From Rhizobium johnstonii 3841 (GTDB taxonomy: Bacteria; Pseudomonadota; Alphaproteobacteria; Rhizobiales; Rhizobiaceae): 64,000 nucleotides of DNA. This document shows positions 1 through 8,497 of the stretch, piece by piece (positions within the stretch are counted from its first letter, which is position 1; the number at the start of each line of letters is the position of its first letter). The stretch covers positions 1 to 64,000 of the forward strand of contig NC_008378.1 of the NCBI RefSeq assembly GCF_000009265.1, given 5' to 3'. Below the pieces are notes generated by a model. The model ran no database searches and was not told the DNA's origin. It saw only the letters and a program-made list of their open reading frames with translations. Position numbers and translations under genes: made by a program.

Positions 1-1194
1 ATGCAGCCGAGCCTTGCTCTTCAGGACGATCAAGAGCATCTCCCGTCGCTTCTGGCAACAGATGCGAAGGAGTTATCCTATCAACTTCAGCAGCATCAGG
101 CAAAAATCTTTCCCCCGCTCTCGCAAAAGACCATCAGAACATTTTCGCCGGCGGAAGCTGCGGCCTTCATCGGTATCGGCGAAGGTTATCTCCGCCAGGT
201 GGCCGCCGACGGCCATGGGCCGGATCCGCTCGCAAACGGACGGCGGCTTTACAGTGCAACCGATATGGATCGAATTCGCCGGGTCCTCGACGAGCGAAAC
301 GGAACGCCGAAATATGTGCCGGCCCGCAGGCCGGGGGAAAAGCTCCAGATCATCTCCGTCATGAATTTCAAGGGTGGCTCGGGCAAGACCACCACTGCGG
401 CCCATCTGGCTCAGTTCATGGCGCTTAGGGGCTACCGCGTGCTCGCCGTCGACCTCGATCCGCAGGCCTCCTTGTCCGCCTTGTTCGGTCATCAGCCGGA
501 GTTCGACGTCGGAGAGGGCGAAACGATCTACGGTGCGATCCGTTATGAGGAGCCGCGCCCCATCGCCGACATCGTGCGCGCCACCTACACGCCCAATCTG
601 CATCTCATTCCGGGCAATCTCGAGCTGATGGAATTCGAGCACGAGACGCCGAAGGCGATGGCGTCGGGTACGGCGGAGACGATGTTCTTTGCCCGCATCG
701 GCGAGGTCCTGACGGAGATCGAAAGCCTTTACGACGTCGTGGTCATCGACTGCCCGCCGCAGCTGGGGTTCCTGACGATGTCAGCGCTCTGCGCGGCAAC
801 CTCGGTCTTGATCACGGTTCACCCGCAGATGCTGGATGTCATGTCGATGTCGCAGTTTCTGACGATGACGAGTGAGCTGATGTCGGTCGTGGAAAAGGCC
901 GGCGGGCGTACCAGCTATGACTGGATGCGCTATCTCGTGACGCGGTTCGAGCCGAACGACGGACCGCAAAGCCAGATGACCGGCTTCATGCGGGCGATCT
1001 TTGGCAATCGAATGCTCCACAACGCCATGGTGAAGTCGACGGCGGTCGCCGACGCCGGCGTCACCAAGCAGACACTCTACGAGGTCGAGCGGTCGCAGTT
1101 CACACGCGGAACCTACGATCGGGCTCTGGAGTCCCTCAATCTCGTGAACGGCGAGATCGAGGCGCATATTCGCTCGACCTGGGGGAGGAAATAG
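1..1194 (+). CDS. repA: RepA, ParA-type partition ATPase of a repABC replicon
   Basis: Plasmid partition ATPase that, with RepB, segregates the replicon and represses the repABC promoter. The 397-residue protein has an N-terminal DNA-binding region (about residues 45-100) and a deviant Walker A, KGGSGKTT, at residues 124-131, followed by a Walker B-like VVVIDCPP at 246-253; both are typical of ParA/MinD-family RepA proteins. The length matches the family (about 400 residues). The window opens exactly on this ATG, so the promoter and any upstream centromere lie outside it. repB starts 4 bases after the stop, and GGGGGAGGAA at 1181-1190 is the repB ribosome-binding site, so the two are co-transcribed. 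Confidence 0.96.
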   Translation: MQPSLALQDDQEHLPSLLATDAKELSYQLQQHQAKIFPPLSQKTIRTFSPAEAAAFIGIGEGYLRQVAADGHGPDPLANGRRLYSATDMDRIRRVLDERNGTPKYVPARRPGEKLQIISVMNFKGGSGKTTTAAHLAQFMALRGYRVLAVDLDPQASLSALFGHQPEFDVGEGETIYGAIRYEEPRPIADIVRATYTPNLHLIPGNLELMEFEHETPKAMASGTAETMFFARIGEVLTEIESLYDVVVIDCPPQLGFLTMSALCAATSVLITVHPQMLDVMSMSQFLTMTSELMSVVEKAGGRTSYDWMRYLVTRFEPNDGPQSQMTGFMRAIFGNRMLHNAMVKSTAVADAGVTKQTLYEVERSQFTRGTYDRALESLNLVNGEIEAHIRSTWGRK

Positions 1195-1198
1195 ATAG

Positions 1199-2200
1199 AT
1201 GGCGCGCAAGAACCTCATCGAAATCTCCGCTCCGAGCCCGGAAAGAATGGACGCAGTCGCACCGCGCGACAATCGCCCGATCGCGGGATTCGTGCCGCAG
1301 GAGCGCAGTGCAGCGCCGGTCGGCGGCATCACCAAGACGCTCGGCAACATTACCGAGAAAATGGAGCGGGCGAGTGAGCTGGAACGGCAGCTTGCCACCG
1401 GCCAGACCATCGTTGAACTCGATCCCGGGCTGATCGACGCTTCCTTCGTCAGCGATCGATTGGCGATCGATGCGGCCGAACTTGCGCAACTTGTCGAGCA
1501 GATCCGCGAGCATGGGCAGCAGGTTCCGATCCTTGTCCGCCCGCATCCCGAAACCAGGGGACGCTATCAGGTCGCCTACGGCCATCGGCGCCTGGCTGCC
1601 ACCCGAGAAATCGGCATCCGGGTGCGCGCGGTCGTCCGCGATCTCACCGACGGTCAACTGGTCGTCAGCCAGGGACAGGAAAACAGCGCTCGAACCAATC
1701 TCTCCTACATCGAGCGCGCGCTCTTCGCATCACGGCTCGAGGAACGCAGCTTTGGCCGCGATGTCATCATGGCGGCTCTCGGTGTGGACAAGGCGGCGCT
1801 GTCGAGAATGCTGATCGTCATACGACAGGTCCCCCTTGATCTCGTCAACGCCATAGGTGCGGCACCTGATATCGGCCGCCGGCGATGGTTGGAACTGGGC
1901 GAGCGGCTTGAGAAAGCCGACGTCGAAAAGATCGTCGCCGAGTTGTCCGCGGACGACGCGCGCAAAATTTCGAGCGACGAGCGGTTTCAGCGGGCACTCG
2001 TTCTGGCAACGAAGAAGACGGCCGCGCCGAAGCCGGCGATGGCCAAAACCCAGGTTAGCGGCGTGCCTGTCATGATCAAGAAGACAGCATCCGGTGCGAC
2101 CTTCGTCTTCGACGGCAAGACCGCGCCCGGTTTCGATCAATTCGTCCAGGAAAGGCTGAAGGGCCTGTTCCAGGAGTTCAACAAGGACAGAGGAGCGTAG
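1199..2200 (+). CDS. repB: RepB, ParB-type centromere-binding partition protein
   Basis: ParB-family protein that binds parS sites and works with RepA in plasmid segregation. The 333-residue product has the ParB nuclease-like core with GHRR at residues 128-131, the QENSAR motif shortly after (about 160), and a following helix-turn-helix region (about 175-205). A basic, lower-complexity C-terminal tail follows, as is usual for RepB. The start is fixed by the purine-rich ribosome site ending 8 bases before the ATG. No GTTNNNNGCNNNNAAC parS palindrome was spotted by eye inside or just after the rep genes, so the centromere may lie upstream of repA. Confidence 0.95.
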   Translation: MARKNLIEISAPSPERMDAVAPRDNRPIAGFVPQERSAAPVGGITKTLGNITEKMERASELERQLATGQTIVELDPGLIDASFVSDRLAIDAAELAQLVEQIREHGQQVPILVRPHPETRGRYQVAYGHRRLAATREIGIRVRAVVRDLTDGQLVVSQGQENSARTNLSYIERALFASRLEERSFGRDVIMAALGVDKAALSRMLIVIRQVPLDLVNAIGAAPDIGRRRWLELGERLEKADVEKIVAELSADDARKISSDERFQRALVLATKKTAAPKPAMAKTQVSGVPVMIKKTASGATFVFDGKTAPGFDQFVQERLKGLFQEFNKDRGA

Positions 2201-2205
2201 CGCGC

Positions 2206-2260
2206 AAAAGAAAAAGGCCCCCAACGACGCCGTCGTGGAAGCCCTTCTCAGATCTTAAGC
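2206..2260 (-). ncRNA. Antisense counter-transcribed RNA (ctRNA) of repC
   Basis: repABC replicons encode a short antisense RNA in the repB-repC gap that limits RepC translation and sets incompatibility. On the minus strand here, a GC-rich hairpin (CCACGAC pairing with GTCGTTGG, about 2223-2238) is followed by a U-rich end over 2206-2215, which is a rho-independent terminator. A promoter-like pair lies upstream on the same strand. The RNA would be about 50-55 nucleotides, close to sizes known for rhizobial ctRNAs. The exact 5' end is inferred, not seen. Confidence 0.8.
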
Positions 2261-2265
2261 ACATC

Positions 2266-2295
2266 GAGAATCGCATTTCCACGAATCACAGTCAA
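2266..2295 (-). promoter_or_regulatory. Promoter of the repC antisense RNA
   Basis: Reading the minus strand, TTGACT (plus positions 2290-2295) serves as a -35 box and ATTCTC (2266-2271) as a -10 box, 18 bases apart. This places a start near 2259-2260 just upstream of the ctRNA hairpin. The -35 match to consensus is 5 of 6; the -10 is weaker. Confidence 0.6.
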
Positions 2296-2354
2296 GCGTC
2301 TTAGGCACCAAATTGGTGGATGGTTTTCTTTTGCCTGAACGAAGGTGAAGGCAA

Positions 2355-3659
2355 ATGGAGAGTGGATATGTGACGACGCCCTTTGGGCGGCGGCCGATGT
2401 CGCTTGGCATGCTGGCAAGCCAGCAACTGGCCGAGACCATCGAGCCGGGGATGAAACGCAGCAAATGGAAGCTGTTCAGGGCGATCTGCGAAGCGCGGCC
2501 TGCGCTTGGCGTCACCGATCGGGCGTTGACGGTGCTCGACGCGCTTTTGACCTTCTACCCTGACGACGAGATCTCCGAGGAAAAGGGACTGATCGTCTTC
2601 CCGTCGAATGCGCAGCTTTCGTTGCGCGCTCGTGGCATGACGTCAGCCACCCTCAGGCGGCATCTTGCCGTCCTGGTCGAGGCCGGCCTGATCCTGCGCA
2701 AGGACAGCCCGAATGGAAAGCGTTATGCGCGCCGCGACAGGGCAGGGGCCATCGGCGAGGCCTTCGGCTTCAGCGTCGCACCGCTCCTGGCCCGTGCTGT
2801 CGAAATCGAAAGCCTGGCCGCCCAGGCGGTTGCTGACCGGGAGTTGCTGCGGGTGACCAGGGAACGCCTGACGCTGTGCCGGCGCGATATCTCCAAGCTG
2901 ATCGCGGCGGCCCTCGAAGAAGGGGTTTCCGGTGATTGGGAAGACATTTCGGTGATGTTTCGAGCGCTTCTTGCCCGAATTCCACGCGTGGCGACCGCCG
3001 AAGACCTGGCACCACTGCTCGACGAGATGAGGCTACTGCGCGCCGAGGTCGTCAACATGCTGGAAAGACGGCTAAAAACAAAAAAAATAGACGCCAATGA
3101 GTCTCAAATTGAGCATCACAAACAGAATTCAAATCCCGACTCCACTTATGAACTTGAACCAAGCTTCGAAACGAAGCAGGGCGAAAAGGCAGCGGCCGAT
3201 AATGACCCGAACGCCGGGCCTTCGGACGAACGAAGATTGAAACAGCAAAAGCCTTCCGGCGGGATGAGCAACAGGGCGGAGGGCGCGGCCGATCCGGGCG
3301 CCGGACCAGGCCTGAAATCCTTCCCGCTCGGCCTCGTCCTCCAGGCCTGCCCCAGTATTCTCGATTACGGGCCTGGAGGAAGCATCGGCAATTGGCGAGA
3401 CCTGATGTCGGCCGCCGTCGTCGTGCGCTCGATGCTCGGCGTCAGTCCCTCGGCCTATGAGGAAGCCTGCTCCGGCATGGGGCCGGAAAACGCCGCAACC
3501 GTGATCGCCTGCATCCTGGAAAGGGGAGGGCACATCAACTCACCCGGCGGTTATCTCAGAGATCTGACCCGAAGGACCGAAAGGGGCGAATTTGCGATCG
3601 GACCGATGCTGATGGCGCTCGTGCGGGCGAACGGGCTGACGGCGAGGCATGCCAGTTGA
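2355..3659 (+). CDS. repC: RepC replication initiator
   Basis: Replication initiator of repABC plasmids; it acts on an origin lying inside its own coding sequence. The 434-residue length is normal (400-440). The N-terminal half contains the conserved winged-helix DNA-binding region (about residues 1-160, with the phrase NAQLSLRARGM near 93-103). A variable, AT-rich linker lies at about 239-265, and the C-terminal domain follows. The ATG at 2355 is preceded by GAAGGTGAAGG. Expression is expected to be limited by the antisense RNA in the 154-base gap upstream. Confidence 0.96.
   Translation: MESGYVTTPFGRRPMSLGMLASQQLAETIEPGMKRSKWKLFRAICEARPALGVTDRALTVLDALLTFYPDDEISEEKGLIVFPSNAQLSLRARGMTSATLRRHLAVLVEAGLILRKDSPNGKRYARRDRAGAIGEAFGFSVAPLLARAVEIESLAAQAVADRELLRVTRERLTLCRRDISKLIAAALEEGVSGDWEDISVMFRALLARIPRVATAEDLAPLLDEMRLLRAEVVNMLERRLKTKKIDANESQIEHHKQNSNPDSTYELEPSFETKQGEKAAADNDPNAGPSDERRLKQQKPSGGMSNRAEGAADPGAGPGLKSFPLGLVLQACPSILDYGPGGSIGNWRDLMSAAVVVRSMLGVSPSAYEEACSGMGPENAATVIACILERGGHINSPGGYLRDLTRRTERGEFAIGPMLMALVRANGLTARHAS
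3070..3135 (+). other. Probable oriV: AT-rich stretch inside repC
   Basis: In repABC plasmids the replication origin has been mapped within repC to an AT-rich segment. Here repC is GC-rich except for a sharp AT-rich block with long A runs, encoding Lys/Asn/Gln-rich linker residues about 239-260. The placement matches the family. The boundaries are estimates. Confidence 0.5.
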
Positions 3660-3722
3660 TCGTGAGAAAGCGACTGCGTCGACATGGGTGTAGCGAGGCA
3701 GTGTACAATCACCTCTTTACAT

Positions 3723-3734
3723 CTAACATGTTAG
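3723..3734. promoter_or_regulatory. Perfect 12-bp palindrome upstream of the aldolase gene
   Basis: CTAACATGTTAG is a perfect palindrome 39 bases before the TTG start at 3773, in the only gap between repC and the aldolase-GntR-transporter genes. GntR-family proteins bind short palindromes, and a GntR gene is the second gene downstream, so this is a candidate operator. The sequence does not closely match the common FadR-subfamily consensus. Confidence 0.4.
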
Positions 3735-3772
3735 TTTGCTACATCTGATCCATTCTTTGGGAGGAAGCATAT

Positions 3773-4657
3773 TTGACACAAAAATTCGGGCTCTCGGTCG
3801 CTCTCGCCACACCGTTCGACAGCAATGGCGATATCGCGATCGAGGCGATGATCGAGCAGGCACGGCGAAGCCTCGCTGCGGGGTGCTCGAGTGTGACCCT
3901 GTTCGGGACGACGGGTGAAGGTTCTTCCATCGGCACCCGGGAACGTGAGCGTGTTCTCGCTTCCTTGCTCGATAGTGGGATAGCAGCAAAGCAGATCATC
4001 GTCGGTGTGCTGGTCGACGCGGCCGAGGATGCGGCGATGCAGGCCGGCCATGCGCTTTCCAAAGGAGCCCGCAATATCCTCCTTGCTCCCCCTTCCTATT
4101 TCAAGAACGTGAGTGACGATGGCGTCTTCCAGTGGTTTTCGGCTGTTTTCACCATCCTGGGCGACAAGGCGCGAGACATTATCGTCTACAACATTCCCTC
4201 GGTCACCATGGTTCCGCTGAGCGTATCGCTCATCGGCCGGCTACGGACCGCCTTTCCCGATATCGTCACGGGCGTCAAGGATTCCTCCGGCGACTGGCCT
4301 TTCACGGAAGCGCTGTTGAAGGCGCATGGCGATCTCGTCATCCTGGTGGGCGACGAGCGTCACTTGGCGAAGGGCGTGCGGCTTGGCGGCCAGGGTGCGA
4401 TCTCCGGCATGGCGAATTTCGTACCTCGCGAAGTCAAGCTGATGGCGGAGGAAGGCAAAGACGATTCTCGCATCGAGGATTTCGTGGACGAACTGCTGAA
4501 ATTTCCGGTGACCGCTGCCGTGAAAGTGATGGTAGCTCACCTGACGTCGGATGAAATCTGGCTTGCGGTTCGCCCACCACTCGTTTCGATATCCGGCGAA
4601 GGGCAGGCGCAACTCGCTCTTGTGTTCGACACCCTTTTCCGCTCGAAGGCGGCATAG
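3773..4657 (+). CDS. Dihydrodipicolinate synthase/N-acetylneuraminate lyase family aldolase
   Basis: Class I (Schiff-base) aldolase of the DapA/NanA superfamily, which makes or cleaves 2-keto acids via pyruvate. The 294-residue protein shows GTTGEG at 45-50, the catalytic tyrosine in YNIP (Y139) and the Schiff-base lysine in GVKDSS (K169). The TTG start is chosen because GGGAGGAAGC sits 4-13 bases upstream and no better start exists. It heads a cluster with a GntR regulator, a sugar importer and a PfkB kinase, so it more likely cleaves a 2-keto-3-deoxy sugar acid or related catabolic intermediate than makes lysine precursors. The substrate is not evident. Confidence 0.85.
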   Translation: MTQKFGLSVALATPFDSNGDIAIEAMIEQARRSLAAGCSSVTLFGTTGEGSSIGTRERERVLASLLDSGIAAKQIIVGVLVDAAEDAAMQAGHALSKGARNILLAPPSYFKNVSDDGVFQWFSAVFTILGDKARDIIVYNIPSVTMVPLSVSLIGRLRTAFPDIVTGVKDSSGDWPFTEALLKAHGDLVILVGDERHLAKGVRLGGQGAISGMANFVPREVKLMAEEGKDDSRIEDFVDELLKFPVTAAVKVMVAHLTSDEIWLAVRPPLVSISGEGQAQLALVFDTLFRSKAA

Positions 4658-4682
4658 GTCGGAGATGTTTCTGGGAGAGGCG

Positions 4683-5342
4683 ATGGACGGAACCGACGAG
4701 CAGCCGACACTGCGGGAAAAGGCGTATGAGAGCTTCACACGCCACCTTCTTGCGCGTGACGTGCGCCCCGGCCAGTTCGTTTCGCAGCGCCGCCTCGTCG
4801 AGCTGACAGGGCTGACGCTTGGCGCCATCCGCGAGCTTATCCCCCGGCTGGAAGCCGAAGGGCTGATCAAGACGGTGCCCCAGCGGGGGTTGCAGATTGC
4901 GCATATCGACCTGAACCTTATTCGCGAGGCGTTCCAGCTGCGCGTGTTCCTGGAGAAGGAAGCGGTCGCGCTTTTCACCCGCTCTGCGTCTGACGAGACG
5001 GTCGCCGGGCTACTGAAGCAGCATCGGGATATTGCCGACGCCATTCGAAACGGCGATGGATCGCACGAATTGGAAGTGCACGCGCAGGCTGTCGATTGGG
5101 GCATGCACGATGCCTTTATCGATGCTTTGGGAAATACCATCATCTCGAACGCCTACCGGGTGAACTCGATCAAGATGCGCCTGATCAGTCAGGACCGTTT
5201 TCGAATCGATGGTCACGTCGGACCTGTCATGGTTGAGCACCTGAAGGTGCTCGAGGCGATCGAACGACGATCGGCTGAGGACGCCGTCAACAGCCTTGTC
5301 GCACATATCAATCATGCAAGAGATCGTGCGCTCAGGATATAA
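4683..5342 (+). CDS. GntR-family transcriptional regulator (FCD type)
   Basis: About 219 residues. An N-terminal winged helix-turn-helix (about 10-75) contains the GntR signature RELIPRLEAEGLI. It is followed by an all-helical FCD ligand-binding domain (about 85-215) with conserved acidic and histidine positions. The reading frame stays open upstream to 4551, overlapping the aldolase gene, but the ATG at 4683 has the ribosome site GGGAGAGG just before it. These regulators usually sense an organic acid or sugar acid; from context it probably controls the aldolase-transporter-kinase genes around it. Confidence 0.85.
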   Translation: MDGTDEQPTLREKAYESFTRHLLARDVRPGQFVSQRRLVELTGLTLGAIRELIPRLEAEGLIKTVPQRGLQIAHIDLNLIREAFQLRVFLEKEAVALFTRSASDETVAGLLKQHRDIADAIRNGDGSHELEVHAQAVDWGMHDAFIDALGNTIISNAYRVNSIKMRLISQDRFRIDGHVGPVMVEHLKVLEAIERRSAEDAVNSLVAHINHARDRALRI

Positions 5343-5397
5343 TCGGAAATAAACAGCCGGGGATGAGGAGATCGCCGGCAAAAGGAGGAGGAATCAC

Positions 5398-6726
5398 ATG
5401 TCATCGTTTTTGAACCCGACGAGGCGCGGCTTTCTGGCGGGTACGGCCGCTTTTGGCGCCAGCAACATGCTCGGCGTCCGGTTGGCATCGGCTGCCGTCG
5501 ATTGGAAGCGCTTTGCCGGCACGACGCTCGAAGTCAACCTGGTCAAGAGCCCGCGCAGCGAAATACTTCTGAAGTACCTGTCCGAATTCGAGGAGCTCAC
5601 CGGCATCAAGGTCAATGCCGAAGCGACGCCCGAACAACAGCAGCGTCAGAAGACGACCATCGAGCTGAGTTCCGGCAAGCCGAGCTTCGATGTCGTGCAC
5701 ATGAGCTATCATGTCCAGAAGCGGCAGTTCGAAAAGGGCGGCTGGCTTGCCGATATCGGCGGCTTTCTCAAGGACCCCTCACTGACCGACCCGTCTCTGG
5801 TTGAAAGCGACTTCGCCGAAGCCGGCCTGACTTTTGCCAAGGATCCGGGCGGCGTTCTGCGTTCGCTTCCATTCTCGGTCGACTACTGGATCATCTACTG
5901 GAACAAGGCGTTGTTCGAGAAGAAGGGGCTGGCCTACCCGACGACGTTCGAAGAACTCGCCAGTGCTGCGGAGGCGCTCACCGATCCTTCCACCAACACC
6001 TACGGCTTCGTCGCCCGCGGCCTGAAGAACGCCAATACGCCGGTCTGGACGTCGCTGTTGCTCGGCTATGGTTCGAGCCCGCTCGGCCCTGATGGCAAGC
6101 TGCGCACGACATCGCAAGAAGCGATCGATGCGGCCAAGCTTTACCAAAGACTGATGACCAAGACCGCCCCTCCCGGCGTTTCCGGCTTCAACTGGGCCGA
6201 GGCGCAGTCGGCCTTCCTGCAAGGCAAGATCGGCATGTGGCTGGACGGCGTCGGTTTTGCGCCGCCGATCGAGAATCCCGAAAAGTCGCGTGTCGTTGGC
6301 CAGGTCGGTTACGGCATCATGCCGAAAGGTCCGAAGGCACAGGCCGCAGGCACCTTCGGTGACGGCCTTGGCGTCGTCGCGGCAAGCCAGAAGAAAGAAG
6401 CCGGGTACCTCTTCTGCCAATGGGCGATTTCGCATGAAATGGGTGCACGTCTGCTGCAGGCCGGCGCCGGCGTTCCCTTCCGCCAGTCCGTCCTCGAGGA
6501 TGCGAAGGTCCGCGAAGGCGTCAAGATGCCGGGCGCCTGGCTTGATGCCGTCGTTGGTTCCGGCAAGATCTCGCAGCTCGCGCTGCCGGTCATCATTCCG
6601 GTCACCGAGTTCCGCGACGTCTATGGTGTCGGTCTCACAAACATGATCGGCGGCGCCGATCCCGAAACCGAGCTGAAGGCAGCGACGGCACAGTTCGAAC
6701 CCGTCCTGGCGAAAAGCGAGGGATAA
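5398..6726 (+). CDS. Sugar ABC transporter substrate-binding protein (family 1), Tat-exported
   Basis: Periplasmic binding protein of the carbohydrate-uptake CUT1 class, 442 residues. The N-terminus carries a twin-arginine signal, TRRGFLAG at residues 8-15, followed by an Ala-rich segment with likely cleavage near residue 33. Tat export means it probably folds in the cytoplasm first, unlike the Sec-type binding proteins elsewhere in the window. The ribosome site AAAGGAGGAGG is very strong. The stop overlaps the next permease start by one base. The ligand is unknown; the neighbouring aldolase and kinase suggest a sugar or sugar acid. Confidence 0.9.
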   Translation: MSSFLNPTRRGFLAGTAAFGASNMLGVRLASAAVDWKRFAGTTLEVNLVKSPRSEILLKYLSEFEELTGIKVNAEATPEQQQRQKTTIELSSGKPSFDVVHMSYHVQKRQFEKGGWLADIGGFLKDPSLTDPSLVESDFAEAGLTFAKDPGGVLRSLPFSVDYWIIYWNKALFEKKGLAYPTTFEELASAAEALTDPSTNTYGFVARGLKNANTPVWTSLLLGYGSSPLGPDGKLRTTSQEAIDAAKLYQRLMTKTAPPGVSGFNWAEAQSAFLQGKIGMWLDGVGFAPPIENPEKSRVVGQVGYGIMPKGPKAQAAGTFGDGLGVVAASQKKEAGYLFCQWAISHEMGARLLQAGAGVPFRQSVLEDAKVREGVKMPGAWLDAVVGSGKISQLALPVIIPVTEFRDVYGVGLTNMIGGADPETELKAATAQFEPVLAKSEG

Positions 6727-7664
6727 TGGCCTCGACAAGCATCGAAACGGCCGCAGTGGCCAAGACGTCGAAAGGAAGGAGCAAACCGGATCGGTTTGCT
6801 CCCAACTACTGGCCTTTCGTTATCCCGGCGCTCATCGTCATTGCGGCCGTCATCGTTTTTCCATGGGTGTTTACGCTTTGGATGAGCGTCAACAGCTGGA
6901 CGCTCGGCCAGTCCCAGGTCTTTGCGGGATTGGACAACTATGCCCGGCTGGTCGTGGACATGCGCTTCTGGGACTCGCTGTGGCATACGGTGCTCTACAC
7001 GACGCTTTCCGTGGTGGTCCCACTTTTTCTAGGGACGCTCGCGGCGCTGATCTTCGATGCTCAATTTCCGCTGCGCGGTCTTATACGCGGCATATTCGTG
7101 ATGCCGATGATGGCCACACCCGTCGCCATCGCTCTCGTCTGGACGATGATGTACCATCCGCAGCTCGGCGTACTCAACTATCTCCTCTCCTTCATCGGCA
7201 TCGGCCCGCAGGAGTGGATCTACAATCAGAGCAGCGTCATCCCGTCGCTGGTACTGGTGGAGACTTGGCAGTGGACGCCGCTTATCATGCTGATCGTGCT
7301 CGGCGGTCTGGCGGCGGTTCCGCGCGAGCCCTACGAAAGTGCTGAAATCGACGGAGCCAATGTCTGGCAGAAATTCCGCTATCTGACGCTGCCGATGATC
7401 GCGCCGTTCCTGATGATTGCCGTGATCATCCGCAGCATCGATGCGGTGAAGAGTTTCGACATCATCTATGCCATGACCCAAGGCGGTCCCGGCACGGCGT
7501 CGGAGACGATCAACATCTATCTCTATAACACCGCTTTCGCCTACTACGATATCGGCTATGGCTCGGCCATGGCGGTTGTCTTCTTCATCCTCATCGTCCT
7601 GCTCTCCTTCGTCCTTATGATGCTCCGGCAGCGCGTGAACTGGTCCGACGGGGAGGCACGCTGA
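6726..7664 (+). CDS. Sugar ABC transporter permease (MalF/UgpA type)
   Basis: Inner-membrane permease of 312 residues with six predicted transmembrane segments, the first near 30-52. The EAA loop that contacts the ATPase is at about 201-225 (ESAEIDGANVW). It pairs with the permease that follows; start and stop overlap by one base on both sides (TAATG upstream, TGATG downstream), indicating translational coupling. No ATPase gene follows, so the complex must borrow one encoded elsewhere. Confidence 0.92.
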   Translation: MASTSIETAAVAKTSKGRSKPDRFAPNYWPFVIPALIVIAAVIVFPWVFTLWMSVNSWTLGQSQVFAGLDNYARLVVDMRFWDSLWHTVLYTTLSVVVPLFLGTLAALIFDAQFPLRGLIRGIFVMPMMATPVAIALVWTMMYHPQLGVLNYLLSFIGIGPQEWIYNQSSVIPSLVLVETWQWTPLIMLIVLGGLAAVPREPYESAEIDGANVWQKFRYLTLPMIAPFLMIAVIIRSIDAVKSFDIIYAMTQGGPGTASETINIYLYNTAFAYYDIGYGSAMAVVFFILIVLLSFVLMMLRQRVNWSDGEAR

Positions 7665-8479
7665 TGAAGCGCAAGACGCTCGATCGCATCGGACTGCTGT
7701 TTGTTGCCCTGGTGATGATCTCGCCGGTCGTCCTGTTCTTCCTCTGGATGATCTCGCTGTCGCTGAAATATGAGATCGACAACGGCGCCTATCCGCCGAT
7801 CTTCATTCCGGAACGCTTCGCCTGGTCGAACTATCTGAAGGTCTTCCAGGAGAACAACTTCTTCCTCTATCTCTGGAATTCGGTGCTGGTGACGGGTGCG
7901 GCCACGCTTCTGGCGCTGTTGATCGGCGTGCCGGCCGGATATGGCATCGCGCGCCTGAAGGCCGAGAAGTCTGCCATGGTCATTATGATCGCGCGCATGA
8001 CGCCCGGCCTTTCCTTCCTGATCCCGCTCTTCCTGCTGTTTCAGTGGCTGAACCTGCTCGGCACGCTCATGCCGCAGATCATCATCCATCTCGTCGTCAC
8101 CGTGCCGATCGTCGTGTGGATCATGATCGGTTATTTCGAGACGACGCCGATGGAGCTGGAGGAGGCTGCAAGCATCGACGGCGCAACACCCTGGCAGGTT
8201 TTCCGCCTGGTCGCCTTGCCGATCGCAAGGCCGGGCATCGTCGTCGCCTTCATCCTATCGGTCATCTTCTCGTGGAACAACTTCGTCTTCGGCATCGTGC
8301 TTGCCAGCCGCGAGACGCGCACGCTTCCTGTCGCGGTCTACAACATGCTTTCGTTCGAGCAGGTCAGTTGGGGTCCGCTGGCGGCGGCGGCGTTGATCGT
8401 CACCTTGCCCGTGCTGATATTGACGGTGTTTGCGCAACGGCAGATCGTGGCGGGCCTGACGGCCGGAGCCGTCAAGTGA
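7664..8479 (+). CDS. Sugar ABC transporter permease (MalG/UgpE type)
   Basis: Second permease of the importer, 271 residues, six membrane segments, with the EAA loop EEAASIDGA at 166-174. The start overlaps the preceding stop by one base. It belongs to the same operon as the binding protein and the first permease and is followed 18 bases later by a kinase gene. Confidence 0.92.
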   Translation: MKRKTLDRIGLLFVALVMISPVVLFFLWMISLSLKYEIDNGAYPPIFIPERFAWSNYLKVFQENNFFLYLWNSVLVTGAATLLALLIGVPAGYGIARLKAEKSAMVIMIARMTPGLSFLIPLFLLFQWLNLLGTLMPQIIIHLVVTVPIVVWIMIGYFETTPMELEEAASIDGATPWQVFRLVALPIARPGIVVAFILSVIFSWNNFVFGIVLASRETRTLPVAVYNMLSFEQVSWGPLAAAALIVTLPVLILTVFAQRQIVAGLTAGAVK

Positions 8480-8497
8480 GCGGGTGAGACAACGGTT

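Noticed and set aside
1195..3772. A parS centromere of the form GTTNNNNGCNNNNAAC within or after the rep genes
   Set aside because: None was found by eye; it may lie upstream of repA, outside the window.
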